From: Bacillus pseudomycoides
Lineage (GTDB): Bacteria > Bacillota > Bacilli > Bacillales > Bacillaceae_G
DNA length: 64,000 nucleotides
Assembly: GCF_002582035.1 (NCBI RefSeq)
Contig: NZ_NUQE01000039.1
Location: forward strand, 124,001 to 188,000
Direction of reading: 5' to 3'
The stretch's first letter is position 1. Each line of letters starts with the position of its first letter. The notes under the pieces were generated by a model that was given only the letters and a program-made list of their open reading frames with translations, had not been told where the DNA came from and made no database searches. Positions 47,037 to 54,121 of this stretch are shown one piece after another. Made by a program: the position numbers and the translations under genes.

Positions 47037-47983
47037 TTTTGCTTTGCATAATTATAATATCTTTTTAATGAAATCTTTGATTTAAAACCAATTCGTTTTA
47101 TAATTTCTTGTTCTGGAACATGGTTTTGAATGAGGCGTAAAATAAATGTATTTCGTAAATGTTGACCAGAAATTCCTTTTCGCAGCCCGGCGCGTGCTAC
47201 TTCAAGCCGAATCATTTTTTGTACAGCGATTTCTGTTAATGCTTTTGGAGCGTCATTTTCGTATACCCAGCGGAATGTATTTCGGTTAAAATCAAAAGCT
47301 ACAAATAATGGATCGGTGCTATGGTATTTTGGGCGTACTGGTTCGGGAATTTTCTTGTAGTAATGATATAACTTTTTTTTATCTTCTTCTGTTAATGTAA
47401 TGATTCGTTCTATTCCGGATACAGCTGGAATAGATAATGTATTATTTTCAAAATGAACGTGATGCATATTTAGTGAAACGAGCTCTTGAAGTGACAAACC
47501 GTAATCAAGTAAAACCATAATAATACATACGTTTCGATCCATGAGTAACGGACGTACAGGACGTTGTTTGTCTGAAAGCCCTTCTAAAGAGGTTAAAATA
47601 TATTTTAAGCGCTGTTCTTCTTGTGGTGAAATAAAATCTTCATCTCGCAATGCCCGATCTGGCTGTATAACAAGTTCCATATTTTTTAGTGGGCTAGGTA
47701 GGTTTAAAAAATCATACAGTCGATTTAATACAATAAAAACACGGTGCATTGTTTTTTCGGAGTAATGACGTTTTATTTTTAAGTCTGAAAAATAATCTTC
47801 ATAGTCTTTTGTACAAAGAGTCCCCCATATATTATTAGAAGAAATTTTTTTATTCTTTTGTAACCAATGAATAAAATCTTCAATGTCATAGACGTATCGC
47901 TTAATAGTTGAAGATTTCCGTCCCTTGTTGAATAAATAAGCAGAGAAAGCTTGTACTGTATCATCAAGTTCTTTTGTTGTCAT
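47021..47983 (-). CDS. Tyrosine-recombinase-fold protein with degenerate active site
   Basis: This 320-residue protein has the lambda-integrase architecture: an N-terminal SAM-like core-binding domain (FSAYLFNKGRKSSTIKRYVY; about 5-100) and a C-terminal catalytic fold (about 115-315). Comparing with XerC/D, the first catalytic Arg (usually GLR) is Ser in DYGLSLQELVSL. The HxLR motif reads GQHLRNTF, with Gln for the His. The later His/Trp is Phe (IGFKSK), while one Arg and the terminal Tyr (RYYNYA) remain. It is probably not a working recombinase; it may bind DNA. It lies outside the prophage junction. Confidence 0.78.
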   Translation of the reverse strand: MTTKELDDTVQAFSAYLFNKGRKSSTIKRYVYDIEDFIHWLQKNKKISSNNIWGTLCTKDYEDYFSDLKIKRHYSEKTMHRVFIVLNRLYDFLNLPSPLKNMELVIQPDRALRDEDFISPQEEQRLKYILTSLEGLSDKQRPVRPLLMDRNVCIIMVLLDYGLSLQELVSLNMHHVHFENNTLSIPAVSGIERIITLTEEDKKKLYHYYKKIPEPVRPKYHSTDPLFVAFDFNRNTFRWVYENDAPKALTEIAVQKMIRLEVARAGLRKGISGQHLRNTFILRLIQNHVPEQEIIKRIGFKSKISLKRYYNYAKQKENAL

Positions 47984-48102
47984 AGTCCCACCACCCTAGT
48001 TTTCTTACATTATACCAAAAATTTTCAGAAAAAGTTTATTTCTTGGGAAAGCGCAAATTTTGACAATAATCGTCAGTGGAATGATAAAGGTGAGGTGATT
48101 GT

Positions 48103-48660
48103 ATGGAACAGTCGATGCGAAAGAAGAATAATAATCAAATTAACATCGTGCTAAATCACCGAAAGAAAAATTCTGTTTCTTCGCCAGAACAAAAGCCAAA
48201 TCTTTCAAACGAAACTGTTACAAAACATGAAATGTTACAACGGATTGAAGAAGAAATGAGCAAGCTTGTTGGAATGCAGGAAATTAAAAAAATTATAAAG
48301 GAAATTTATGCATGGATTTATGTAAATAAAAAACGGCAAGAAATGGGGTTGAAATCAGAGAAACAAGTCCTTCATATGTTGTTTAAAGGCAACCCAGGAA
48401 CAGGGAAAACAACTGTTGCTAGAATGATTGGAAAATTATTATTTGAAATGAATGTTTTATCAAAAGGGCATTTAGTTGAAGCGGAACGAGCGGACTTAGT
48501 TGGTGAATATATTGGGCACACTGCACAAAAAACACGTGATCTTATTCGAAAAGCAATGGGGGGGATTTTGTTTATTGACGAAGCCTATTCGCTTGCACGT
48601 GGCGGCGAAAAAGATTTTGGAAAAGAAGCGATTGATACGCTCGTTAAAGCGATAGTTTAA
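48103..48660 (+). pseudogene. spoVK: SpoVK, 5' part interrupted by a prophage
   Basis: The ORF encodes the first part of SpoVK, an AAA-type sporulation ATPase of the CbxX/CfqX family (about 320 residues in B. subtilis). Walker A ([11 protein letters not shown]) and Walker B ([15 protein letters not shown]) are present. After [10 protein letters not shown] the frame reads Ile-Val-stop instead of the expected Met-Glu-Asp-Lys. Sensor 1, the Arg finger and sensor 2 are therefore lost. The gene keeps a good promoter-proximal part and ribosome site (AGGTGAGG). Excision of the downstream prophage could restore it. Confidence is high for identity, moderate for mechanism. Confidence 0.9.
48640..48660. 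mobile_element. Left prophage junction (attL) inside spoVK
   Basis: SpoVK coding sequence is recognisable to about AAAGCGAT (48646-48653) and phage sequence follows. The exact crossover and core cannot be fixed without the right junction, which lies beyond the window. Confidence 0.75.
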
Positions 48661-49091
48661 GTTTCAGTGTAATTGATTTTATACCGTATCCAGCCGAAAA
48701 GTACCGTCATAAAAGGGTTGATCATGAATATGAGTGGGAAAAGTATGTCCATATGTTGGATAAGCTAAAGAGAATGTATCATGAAGATTTATTAACTTTG
48801 GAGCAAATAAAAGAGGAGACTGGAATCAACACTTGGGTTATTACGGATTTATTTAAAGAGTTCGATATTCCCACAATGGAACATAAAGAAAGAGCAAAAT
48901 TAAGACGAGCTAGAGATTTTGATTTGATTTATAAATTACATTTTGAGGAGAAGATGAGCCTAAATGAAATTTACAGAGAATACAAATTTAGTCCAATGTA
49001 CTCAAAGAAGGTATTAGAGGACAAAAATATACAGCACTTAGGATTTATAAATCAAAGCAAAAATCCTTCCACTCAAAAAAGAAAAGGGTAG
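48648..49091 (+). pseudogene. Start-less phage ORF running into the junction (3' part of a split gene)
   Basis: An open frame of 147 codons begins at the stop at 48645 and has no ribosome site before its first ATG (48753). The residues before that ATG (DFIPYPAEKYRHKRVDHEYE) look like real protein, so translation probably started elsewhere. The remainder has two helix-turn-helix-like stretches (TLEQIKEETGINTWVITDLF; SLNEIYREYKFSPMYSKKVL). It fits the end of a phage gene, perhaps the large serine integrase, cut at attP on integration. An alternative is an independent gene starting at 48753. Confidence 0.55.
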
Positions 49092-49214
49092 AAGATAAGA
49101 AGGGAAGTGGGGAGGAAGATAAAATTTCACATACTCTATTTGTATTAATAAAATTGTCCACATAAATAAAAAATCGGTAAAAATATACAGCAAATGTGTT
49201 ATAGTATTTTTATA

Positions 49215-49228
49215 AGAGCATACGTTCG
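49215..49228. promoter_or_regulatory. Candidate LexA (DinR) box
   Basis: AGAGCATACGTTCG matches 12 of 14 positions of the Bacillus SOS box CGAAC-N4-GTTCG. It lies between a TATAGT -10-like element and the ribosome site of the following small gene, a position suitable for repression. A broken yolD, itself part of an SOS family, lies 2 kb away. Confidence 0.45.
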
Positions 49229-49250
49229 AAAAAAGGGGTGGAATGAGATT

Positions 49251-49505
49251 ATGAAAAAGCTATACACAGAAGAACAATTTTTAGAATTTGAAAGAATTTT
49301 GAACGAAGAAATGTTTAGAAAATTGTTGAACCCAAAGGAAGGAAACTTTCAAAATTTAACAAAATGGATTGCGGAACAGAGGGAAAATGGTTTAAGTGTT
49401 GAAGGATTCAAGCAAATGGAAGCAAGAATTGACAGAGGGGATATAGCTAACAGCAATGTGAGTAAAAATGCTATCAGTAAGATTCGCAATGAACTGAAAA
49501 GATAA
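49251..49505 (+). CDS. Small phage protein (84 aa) downstream of a LexA-like box
   Basis: This 84-residue polar, probably helical protein (EEQFLEFERILNEEMFRKLL; later NVSKNAISKIRNELKR) is not recognised. ATG 49251 follows AAGGGGTGG. It starts what appears to be a three-gene operon with the 108-residue protein and the zinc-ribbon protein. If the LexA box upstream works, the set would be induced by DNA damage. Confidence 0.6.
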   Translation: MKKLYTEEQFLEFERILNEEMFRKLLNPKEGNFQNLTKWIAEQRENGLSVEGFKQMEARIDRGDIANSNVSKNAISKIRNELKR

Positions 49506-49550
49506 CACAAACTTAGGAATATAAAATATTAAAGGAAGGAGCATGTGATA

Positions 49551-49877
49551 ATGGCTGATCCGGGAACAAGTGGATGGTGGGGTTATGATCCTGTAATGAC
49601 TGAAGTGGAAGAAATTAAAGGAAACAAACCTTCACAGATGGCATTGAAAGTAGGGCAACATTTAGCACACAATCTTTACGAATATAAGATAGAAATTACT
49701 AAAATAAAAGTTAGGGAAGACGATAAGGATTGCAAAAGTATCTATAAAAATGCAGACATTTTTGTAACAACTTATTTCTCTAAAGATAACAATGGAGACT
49801 ATGTGAAAATTGGAGAATATGAGATAGAGCCAGAACACATCAATGAGGGAAAATGGTTTGTTATAAACGAAAAGTGA
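49551..49877 (+). CDS. Phage hypothetical protein (108 aa)
   Basis: This 108-residue protein begins MADPGTSGWWGYDPVMTEVE, then has a mixed acidic/basic body with strands (YEYKIEITKIKVREDDK; DIFVTTYFSKDNNGDY). No family recognised. ATG 49551 is 10 bases after AAGGAAGGA; a GTG at 49545 is too close. It is followed directly by the zinc-ribbon gene (the next start lies 10 bases after this stop), indicating cotranscription. Confidence 0.6.
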   Translation: MADPGTSGWWGYDPVMTEVEEIKGNKPSQMALKVGQHLAHNLYEYKIEITKIKVREDDKDCKSIYKNADIFVTTYFSKDNNGDYVKIGEYEIEPEHINEGKWFVINEK

Positions 49878-49887
49878 GGTGAACAAT

Positions 49888-50907
49888 TTGAATTCACTTA
49901 GTGTGAAAAGTAGAGGCTTATCAGAAAAGCTACTCTCCGAATGGCATCCTACAAAAAATGAAGAAATTGACCCTAATGAAATAACTGAGGAAAGTTATGA
50001 ATATATTTGGTGGAAATGTTCAAATGAAGGTCATGAGTTTGGAATGACAGTAAGAGATAGATACAAGAAAGAAGAAAAATGCCCAAGATGCATGAGGATG
50101 AATAAGTATAAAAATCAACCTAATCCAGAAGAAGATGAGAAGTTGAAGAGAACGCTAATTGAAGTGGATTCTGAATTAGCTAAACAGTGGCATCCCACTA
50201 AGAACGGAGAGTTGACACCAGAAATGGTTTTATTTGGTGATGAAAAGACATCAAGATGGTGGCAATGTAAAAGAGGACATGAGTGGAGAGCATCTATTAA
50301 ATACCGTCATGAAAATAAAGATGTTTGCGAATATTGTTCTGATAAGATAGTTTACGAAGGTAATTGTTTAGCAACTGTTTATCCTGAAATTGCAAAAGAG
50401 TGGTTTGTATTTGGGAATATGAAGTTCGATGAAGTTAAAACTCCATATGATGTGCTTTACAATTCATCAGAAGAAGTAAAATGGATTTGTAGAGAAGGGC
50501 ATATCTGGGAAGAGAAGATTAGTAAAAGGATAAAAGATAATCCAGAATGTCCTAAATGTGTGCAGCATAGAAATTCTTTAGCTTTAAATAATCCAGCACT
50601 AGCAAAAGAGTGGCATCCTGAAAAAAATAAATATAACTATGATGGTGAAACACCTGAAGAAATAAGAATTAACTACGGTAAACAAGTTTGGTGGTTATGT
50701 GGGACTTGTGGTAATGAATATAAGGCGTCAGTAAGTGGGAGGGACAGAGGGGAAGAGCGATGCAAAGTTTGTCATCCATCGGCTGTAAAAGGCAGAATGA
50801 AAGAATATAAACCAAGAAGTAAATTTGATTTACGCAATAAAATGGAAGATCAACGCATACTGTTTGAAAACAATTTAAGAGATAATTTAAAGAAAAAAGA
50901 AGATTAG
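49888..50907 (+). CDS. Zinc-ribbon repeat protein (DUF4379-like, four repeats)
   Basis: This 339-residue protein is built from four repeats of about 55-75 residues. Each has an EWHP-type helix start (LLSEWHPTKNEE; LAKQWHPTKNGE; IAKEWFVFGN; LAKEWHPEKNK), a W-x-C then GHEW-like or CG segment, and a closing CPRC, CEYC, CPKC or CKVC pair. This matches DUF4379 treble-clef zinc domains, which often sit in nucleases or DNA-binding proteins. No nuclease domain is attached. Start TTG 49888 after GAGGTGA. As a phage accessory gene it may serve superinfection exclusion or DNA targeting; this is an inference. Confidence 0.75.
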   Translation: MNSLSVKSRGLSEKLLSEWHPTKNEEIDPNEITEESYEYIWWKCSNEGHEFGMTVRDRYKKEEKCPRCMRMNKYKNQPNPEEDEKLKRTLIEVDSELAKQWHPTKNGELTPEMVLFGDEKTSRWWQCKRGHEWRASIKYRHENKDVCEYCSDKIVYEGNCLATVYPEIAKEWFVFGNMKFDEVKTPYDVLYNSSEEVKWICREGHIWEEKISKRIKDNPECPKCVQHRNSLALNNPALAKEWHPEKNKYNYDGETPEEIRINYGKQVWWLCGTCGNEYKASVSGRDRGEERCKVCHPSAVKGRMKEYKPRSKFDLRNKMEDQRILFENNLRDNLKKKED

Positions 50908-51129
50908 AGTGATTTTTAACACAAAAAGTTTGTGAAATGATATTTAAAAACATAGTAAACATAAGGGAATTTTATTTTGATTTTTCACAAACTTTAGGGT
51001 AAAATATGAATTTTACTTACAACATAATAAGAGTATTAAATTTAGTTTAATGGATATACTAATAACACTCCATTGAATTTGCAAACTATTTTTCCATGAG
51101 ACAGAAGTAGAACGAATTGAGGGATTATC
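50908..51129. other. Intergenic region with a 13-bp perfect inverted repeat
   Basis: AAAGTTTGTGAAA (50925-50937) and TTTCACAAACTTT (50983-50995) are exact reverse complements separated by 45 bases. Such paired sites suggest an operator for a looped regulator. The rest is AT-rich without a gene. Confidence 0.5.
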
Positions 51130-51346
51130 ATGGATAACTGGGGAGTACCAAAAGTAAAAGGACGAAGAACGGTGAAGTGGCAACCGTTCGCAAGATGCAA
51201 AGGAACGTATTGAACGTGCTTTGATAAATTCAATGCAACAAAACGTAGTTCACATTGATTCGATAACAAAAACTATATACTCCACAGATACATTCGGATG
51301 GGATACGAAGTTTAAAATTGATGAGCTTGTTGATGTGGCTGACTAA
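51130..51346 (+). pseudogene. YolD-like gene broken by internal deletions
   Basis: The first frame gives MDNWGVPKVKGRRTVKWQPFA, the YolD N-terminus, then a shift and stop at 51211. A second frame gives KERIERALINSMQQ joined to VHIDSITKTIYSTDTFGWDTKFKI...VDVAD, the YolD C-terminus. Two blocks present in normal YolD (about 20 residues after QPFA and about 15 after SMQQ) are absent. YolD proteins accompany UV-damage polymerases. The gene is non-functional in this state. Confidence 0.75.
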
Positions 51347-51490
51347 TAATAGTCAGCTTTTTCTTTTGTCGAAAACTTATTGAATGGCAGTATAGTTCAT
51401 TTTTAAAACATATCTTACAATTGATTCTAAGGGAAATAATTCATATAATTATAATATAATTTATAGATTGTTAATCTAGGAGGTAGAACT

Positions 51491-51700
51491 ATGTCTGTAA
51501 TTGAAAAAGAAAAAACAGTAGAGTCTTACAAAGATGAAATAAAAGAGATTTTAACAAAAGTACGTGAGTCATTTAAGAATGAACAAATGTACAATTATGA
51601 GCTTTTAGAAAGATACGAAGAAGTTGAAAAAGATTTTAAAGACATTGAAAATAATAATATTGTAGAGGTTTATGAAAACGTAAAACAATTGTTAGGTTAA
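51491..51700 (+). CDS. Small phage protein (69 aa)
   Basis: This 69-residue charged helical protein (MSVIEKEKTVESYKDEIKEI...) has coiled-coil character and no known family. The strong TAGGAGGTA precedes the ATG. It is 37 bases upstream of the Asp2-like gene and possibly cotranscribed with it. Confidence 0.6.
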   Translation: MSVIEKEKTVESYKDEIKEILTKVRESFKNEQMYNYELLERYEEVEKDFKDIENNNIVEVYENVKQLLG

Positions 51701-51737
51701 TAAAGAAAGCCTAAATCGAAAAGGAATCGATGAATAC

Positions 51738-52724
51738 ATGATAAAAAATGAAAAAATTTTTAACGCTGAATTAGATGTAAAATACTTATTTGAAAAGTCT
51801 TATAAAAAAACTGAAAATCTCGTTATTGTATTTTCAGGAATTCCAGTTGAAGGATCTCCACCTACATATAATTATATGAGAACTTTAAATGGCTTTGACT
51901 GTAATAAATTATTTATATTAGATGATTTCGGTTGCAGAGCTAGCTATTATCTTTGCCAAAACCGAGATTACGCTATAGAGAGATCAGTAATAGCTTTAAT
52001 AAATCATATAATCGAAGAAAATGACATAACAAACGTAGTTACTTGTGGTTCGAGTAAAGGTGGATATGCAGCACTATATTATGGATTGAAATACGGATTT
52101 AATCATGTTATTGCTGCGTCTCCTCAGTTTTTCTTAGGAACGTATTTAATGAAACAAACAAACTGTGATAACATAGCTTCATTTATGTCTGGTAACGCTG
52201 AACAAGATGATTTTGAATATCTAAATGATATTTTGCAAAACTTGATTAACGAGACGAACCATGAACCGAATATTTTTATACATGTAGGCGCTGGGGAACA
52301 TCATCACAATGTTCATGTTCAGCCGATGATAAAGGTACTTGAACAAAATAACATTGATTATACACTTGATTTAGGAGATTACAGAAACCATAGCGATGTG
52401 GCAACCTTCTTCCCGCCAATATTAAAGAAGAAGATTACAGAATTGTTTGGATATCCTGTGATCAATTCGTTGAAACCTTTAGAAAGCGAACAAAAAATAG
52501 GTGAAAATCAATCATTTGTGATTGAAACAGATTCTAAAAATAATAAAATTGCATGGTACCTTTTCCACAATAATACCAGAATCGAAATTAAAAACTATTC
52601 AAAAGACAATACTTTTACATTTAACTTTGAAAAAGAAGGAGTATATAAAGTTAAAGCTTTTGTAATTAATGATAAAGATAGGAAAGTATCTATGATGAGT
52701 AACTCTATTACGATAAAAAAGTAA
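51738..52724 (+). CDS. Asp2-like alpha/beta hydrolase with C-terminal domain
   Basis: In this 328-residue protein the N-terminal 230 residues resemble an alpha/beta hydrolase of the Asp2 type (accessory Sec component/acyltransferase). The nucleophile is in CGSSKGGYAALYYG, a possible acid in the VGAGEHHHN to LDLGD region, and a catalytic His in YRNHSDVATFF. The last 90 residues are beta-rich, like Ig or Y_Y_Y domains (WYLFHNNTRIEIKNY). No signal peptide. Lacking other aSec genes, it is more likely a glycan or surface-modifying enzyme carried by the phage. Ribosome site weak. Confidence 0.6.
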   Translation: MIKNEKIFNAELDVKYLFEKSYKKTENLVIVFSGIPVEGSPPTYNYMRTLNGFDCNKLFILDDFGCRASYYLCQNRDYAIERSVIALINHIIEENDITNVVTCGSSKGGYAALYYGLKYGFNHVIAASPQFFLGTYLMKQTNCDNIASFMSGNAEQDDFEYLNDILQNLINETNHEPNIFIHVGAGEHHHNVHVQPMIKVLEQNNIDYTLDLGDYRNHSDVATFFPPILKKKITELFGYPVINSLKPLESEQKIGENQSFVIETDSKNNKIAWYLFHNNTRIEIKNYSKDNTFTFNFEKEGVYKVKAFVINDKDRKVSMMSNSITIKK

Positions 52725-52746
52725 TGTTATAATAGAATCCATATAA

Positions 52747-52782
52747 AAAGCCGACTCTTTTATTTAGAGTCGGCTTTTTATA
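52747..52782. terminator. Terminator between the Asp2-like gene and the amidase gene
   Basis: AAAAAGCCGACTCT / AGAGTCGGCTTTTT stem with A/T-runs on both sides; convergent genes share it. Confidence 0.9.
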
Positions 52783-53847
52783 TTACTTCACATAAACATA
52801 CTTTTCACTAGCTGTAATATAAAACGTTTTTCCACGACTATTATGTACACGATACTGAGGAGAACCGTTCACATTCACCTTTTCATCAATGGCAAATCCT
52901 AGTCCAGCATCAACACTTCCAGCGACATCTTTATCTTGCCAAGAAGGGGAATCATAGAAACGTAGATTGTCTACTTTAGAAACAACACGTTTTCCCACAA
53001 TAGATGAATCAACTTTGCTTTTCTTCTCAAATCGAATATAAGACGGATCATATTTCACCCATTGTCCTCCACCTAAGTCTAACCACCCATCCTTTTCAGC
53101 ATAGACAATGTAATTTTCAGGTTTATTTAATTTACGAATCACAGAATAACTTGTATCTGCGCCCTTACGTAAGTTGATATTAGTACCTAGAATATACGCT
53201 ACTCCATCGGTAACAACCGTTGGCTGTTCTGCTGGTTTAGAAGGTTGATTTGGAACAGAAGTATTTGTACTAGAATCATTATAAGCACGTTGTACATCAG
53301 CTCTAAATTGTGCCTCAGATACTCCATGTGAAGCAAGATAATCTAATGGGTCTTCATGATCAGTCCCACCTAAATGGTGAGTAACATCATAGTGAGTCCA
53401 CAAACCTTTTTCTACTGATAAACCTCTATCACGTAAAATTTTAGCTAGTAGTTTCACATACTTATCATATGAAGCTCTAAATTTATCGTAATCTGCTGTT
53501 TCACATAACTCTACATGAACAAATCGTTTATTGGCATACTGTCCAGCACCATAAGCTGCATATTTTGTGTCTGCAATTTGAATTGTCTCATTCCAGTCTA
53601 CTGCATAGTGGACAAATGCATTCTGCCAAGTACGAGATTCGTAACGTTGGATATTGATTGCTGGAGCTTCCGGTGTAGCTGTTGAATGAGCTACTACGCC
53701 TTCGTACATGCCTACACCGTTACGGTAGGGAGTATGTGGTAAATCGTCAATAATTAATGCTCTGTCTGCAAATGCCCCTGTTGTGAATGAGAATAAGAGT
53801 AGTAGAGTTAGAAATGTAGAGGAAATGAGTTTAATTGAACTTTTCAT
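52783..53847 (-). CDS. Secreted N-acetylmuramoyl-L-alanine amidase (prophage endolysin)
   Basis: This 354-residue protein has a Sec signal peptide (1-27, ending AFA) and an Amidase_2 domain (about 40-190) with zinc ligands HSTATPEA, HLGGTDHED and the conserved VHVELCE. Two SH3-type cell-wall-binding modules follow (NINLRKGADTSYSVIRKL and the C-terminal VDNLRFYDSPSW region). It cleaves the amide between muramic acid and L-Ala. With its own signal peptide it may be exported without the holin. Ribosome site AAAGGAGA. Confidence 0.9.
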   Translation of the reverse strand: MKSSIKLISSTFLTLLLLFSFTTGAFADRALIIDDLPHTPYRNGVGMYEGVVAHSTATPEAPAINIQRYESRTWQNAFVHYAVDWNETIQIADTKYAAYGAGQYANKRFVHVELCETADYDKFRASYDKYVKLLAKILRDRGLSVEKGLWTHYDVTHHLGGTDHEDPLDYLASHGVSEAQFRADVQRAYNDSSTNTSVPNQPSKPAEQPTVVTDGVAYILGTNINLRKGADTSYSVIRKLNKPENYIVYAEKDGWLDLGGGQWVKYDPSYIRFEKKSKVDSSIVGKRVVSKVDNLRFYDSPSWQDKDVAGSVDAGLGFAIDEKVNVNGSPQYRVHNSRGKTFYITASEKYVYVK

Positions 53848-53872
53848 TTTAAAAATCTCCTTTCAAAATAAA

Positions 53873-53905
53873 AAAAGAGTAGCCCATTAAGCTACTCTTT
53901 TGTTG
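53873..53905 (-). terminator. Hairpin upstream of the amidase gene
   Basis: AAGAGTAGC / GCTACTCTT with T-run on the minus strand; ends transcripts of genes to the right before the amidase. Confidence 0.7.
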
Positions 53906-54035
53906 TTAATTCTGTATTTTTGTTATCCCATCTATTAGTACCCCATGTTGGAATCATAAACCAATCAATATGTTCTGCGTTAAACCATCATTGTTGTTTT
54001 GTTTCATCATTCACATGTAAATCGAAATGTTTTAA
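53892..54035 (-). pseudogene. Short decayed coding fragment
   Basis: The minus strand reads ILKHFDLHVNDETKQQ, a TGA, then WFNAEHIDWFMIPTWGTNRW and NKNTELTTKE before TAG. The composition looks protein-like rather than random, so this may be the end of an inactivated phage gene. I do not recognise it. Confidence 0.3.
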
Positions 54036-54083
54036 AATTCAAATACACTTTTTGAAAAGGACATATAAATATGATTAGATAAC

Positions 54084-54112
54084 AACCCTCCTAGTAACCT
54101 AAAGAGGGTTTA
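54084..54112 (-). terminator. Terminator after the SGNH/collagen-like gene
   Basis: AACCCTC / GAGGGTT stem with loop and T-run on the minus strand, just downstream of the gene at 54122. Confidence 0.75.
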
Positions 54113-54121
54113 ATAATGCCT

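Noticed and set aside
47021-47983. Considered as the integrase of the adjacent prophage
   Set aside because: It lies outside the spoVK junction, is separated from phage genes by spoVK itself, and lacks most catalytic residues.
48103-48660. Considered that spoVK is truncated by an assembly or sequencing error
   Set aside because: The sequence beyond is a coherent phage cargo, lysis and tail region for over 15 kb, so real insertion is more likely. The far junction is still needed.
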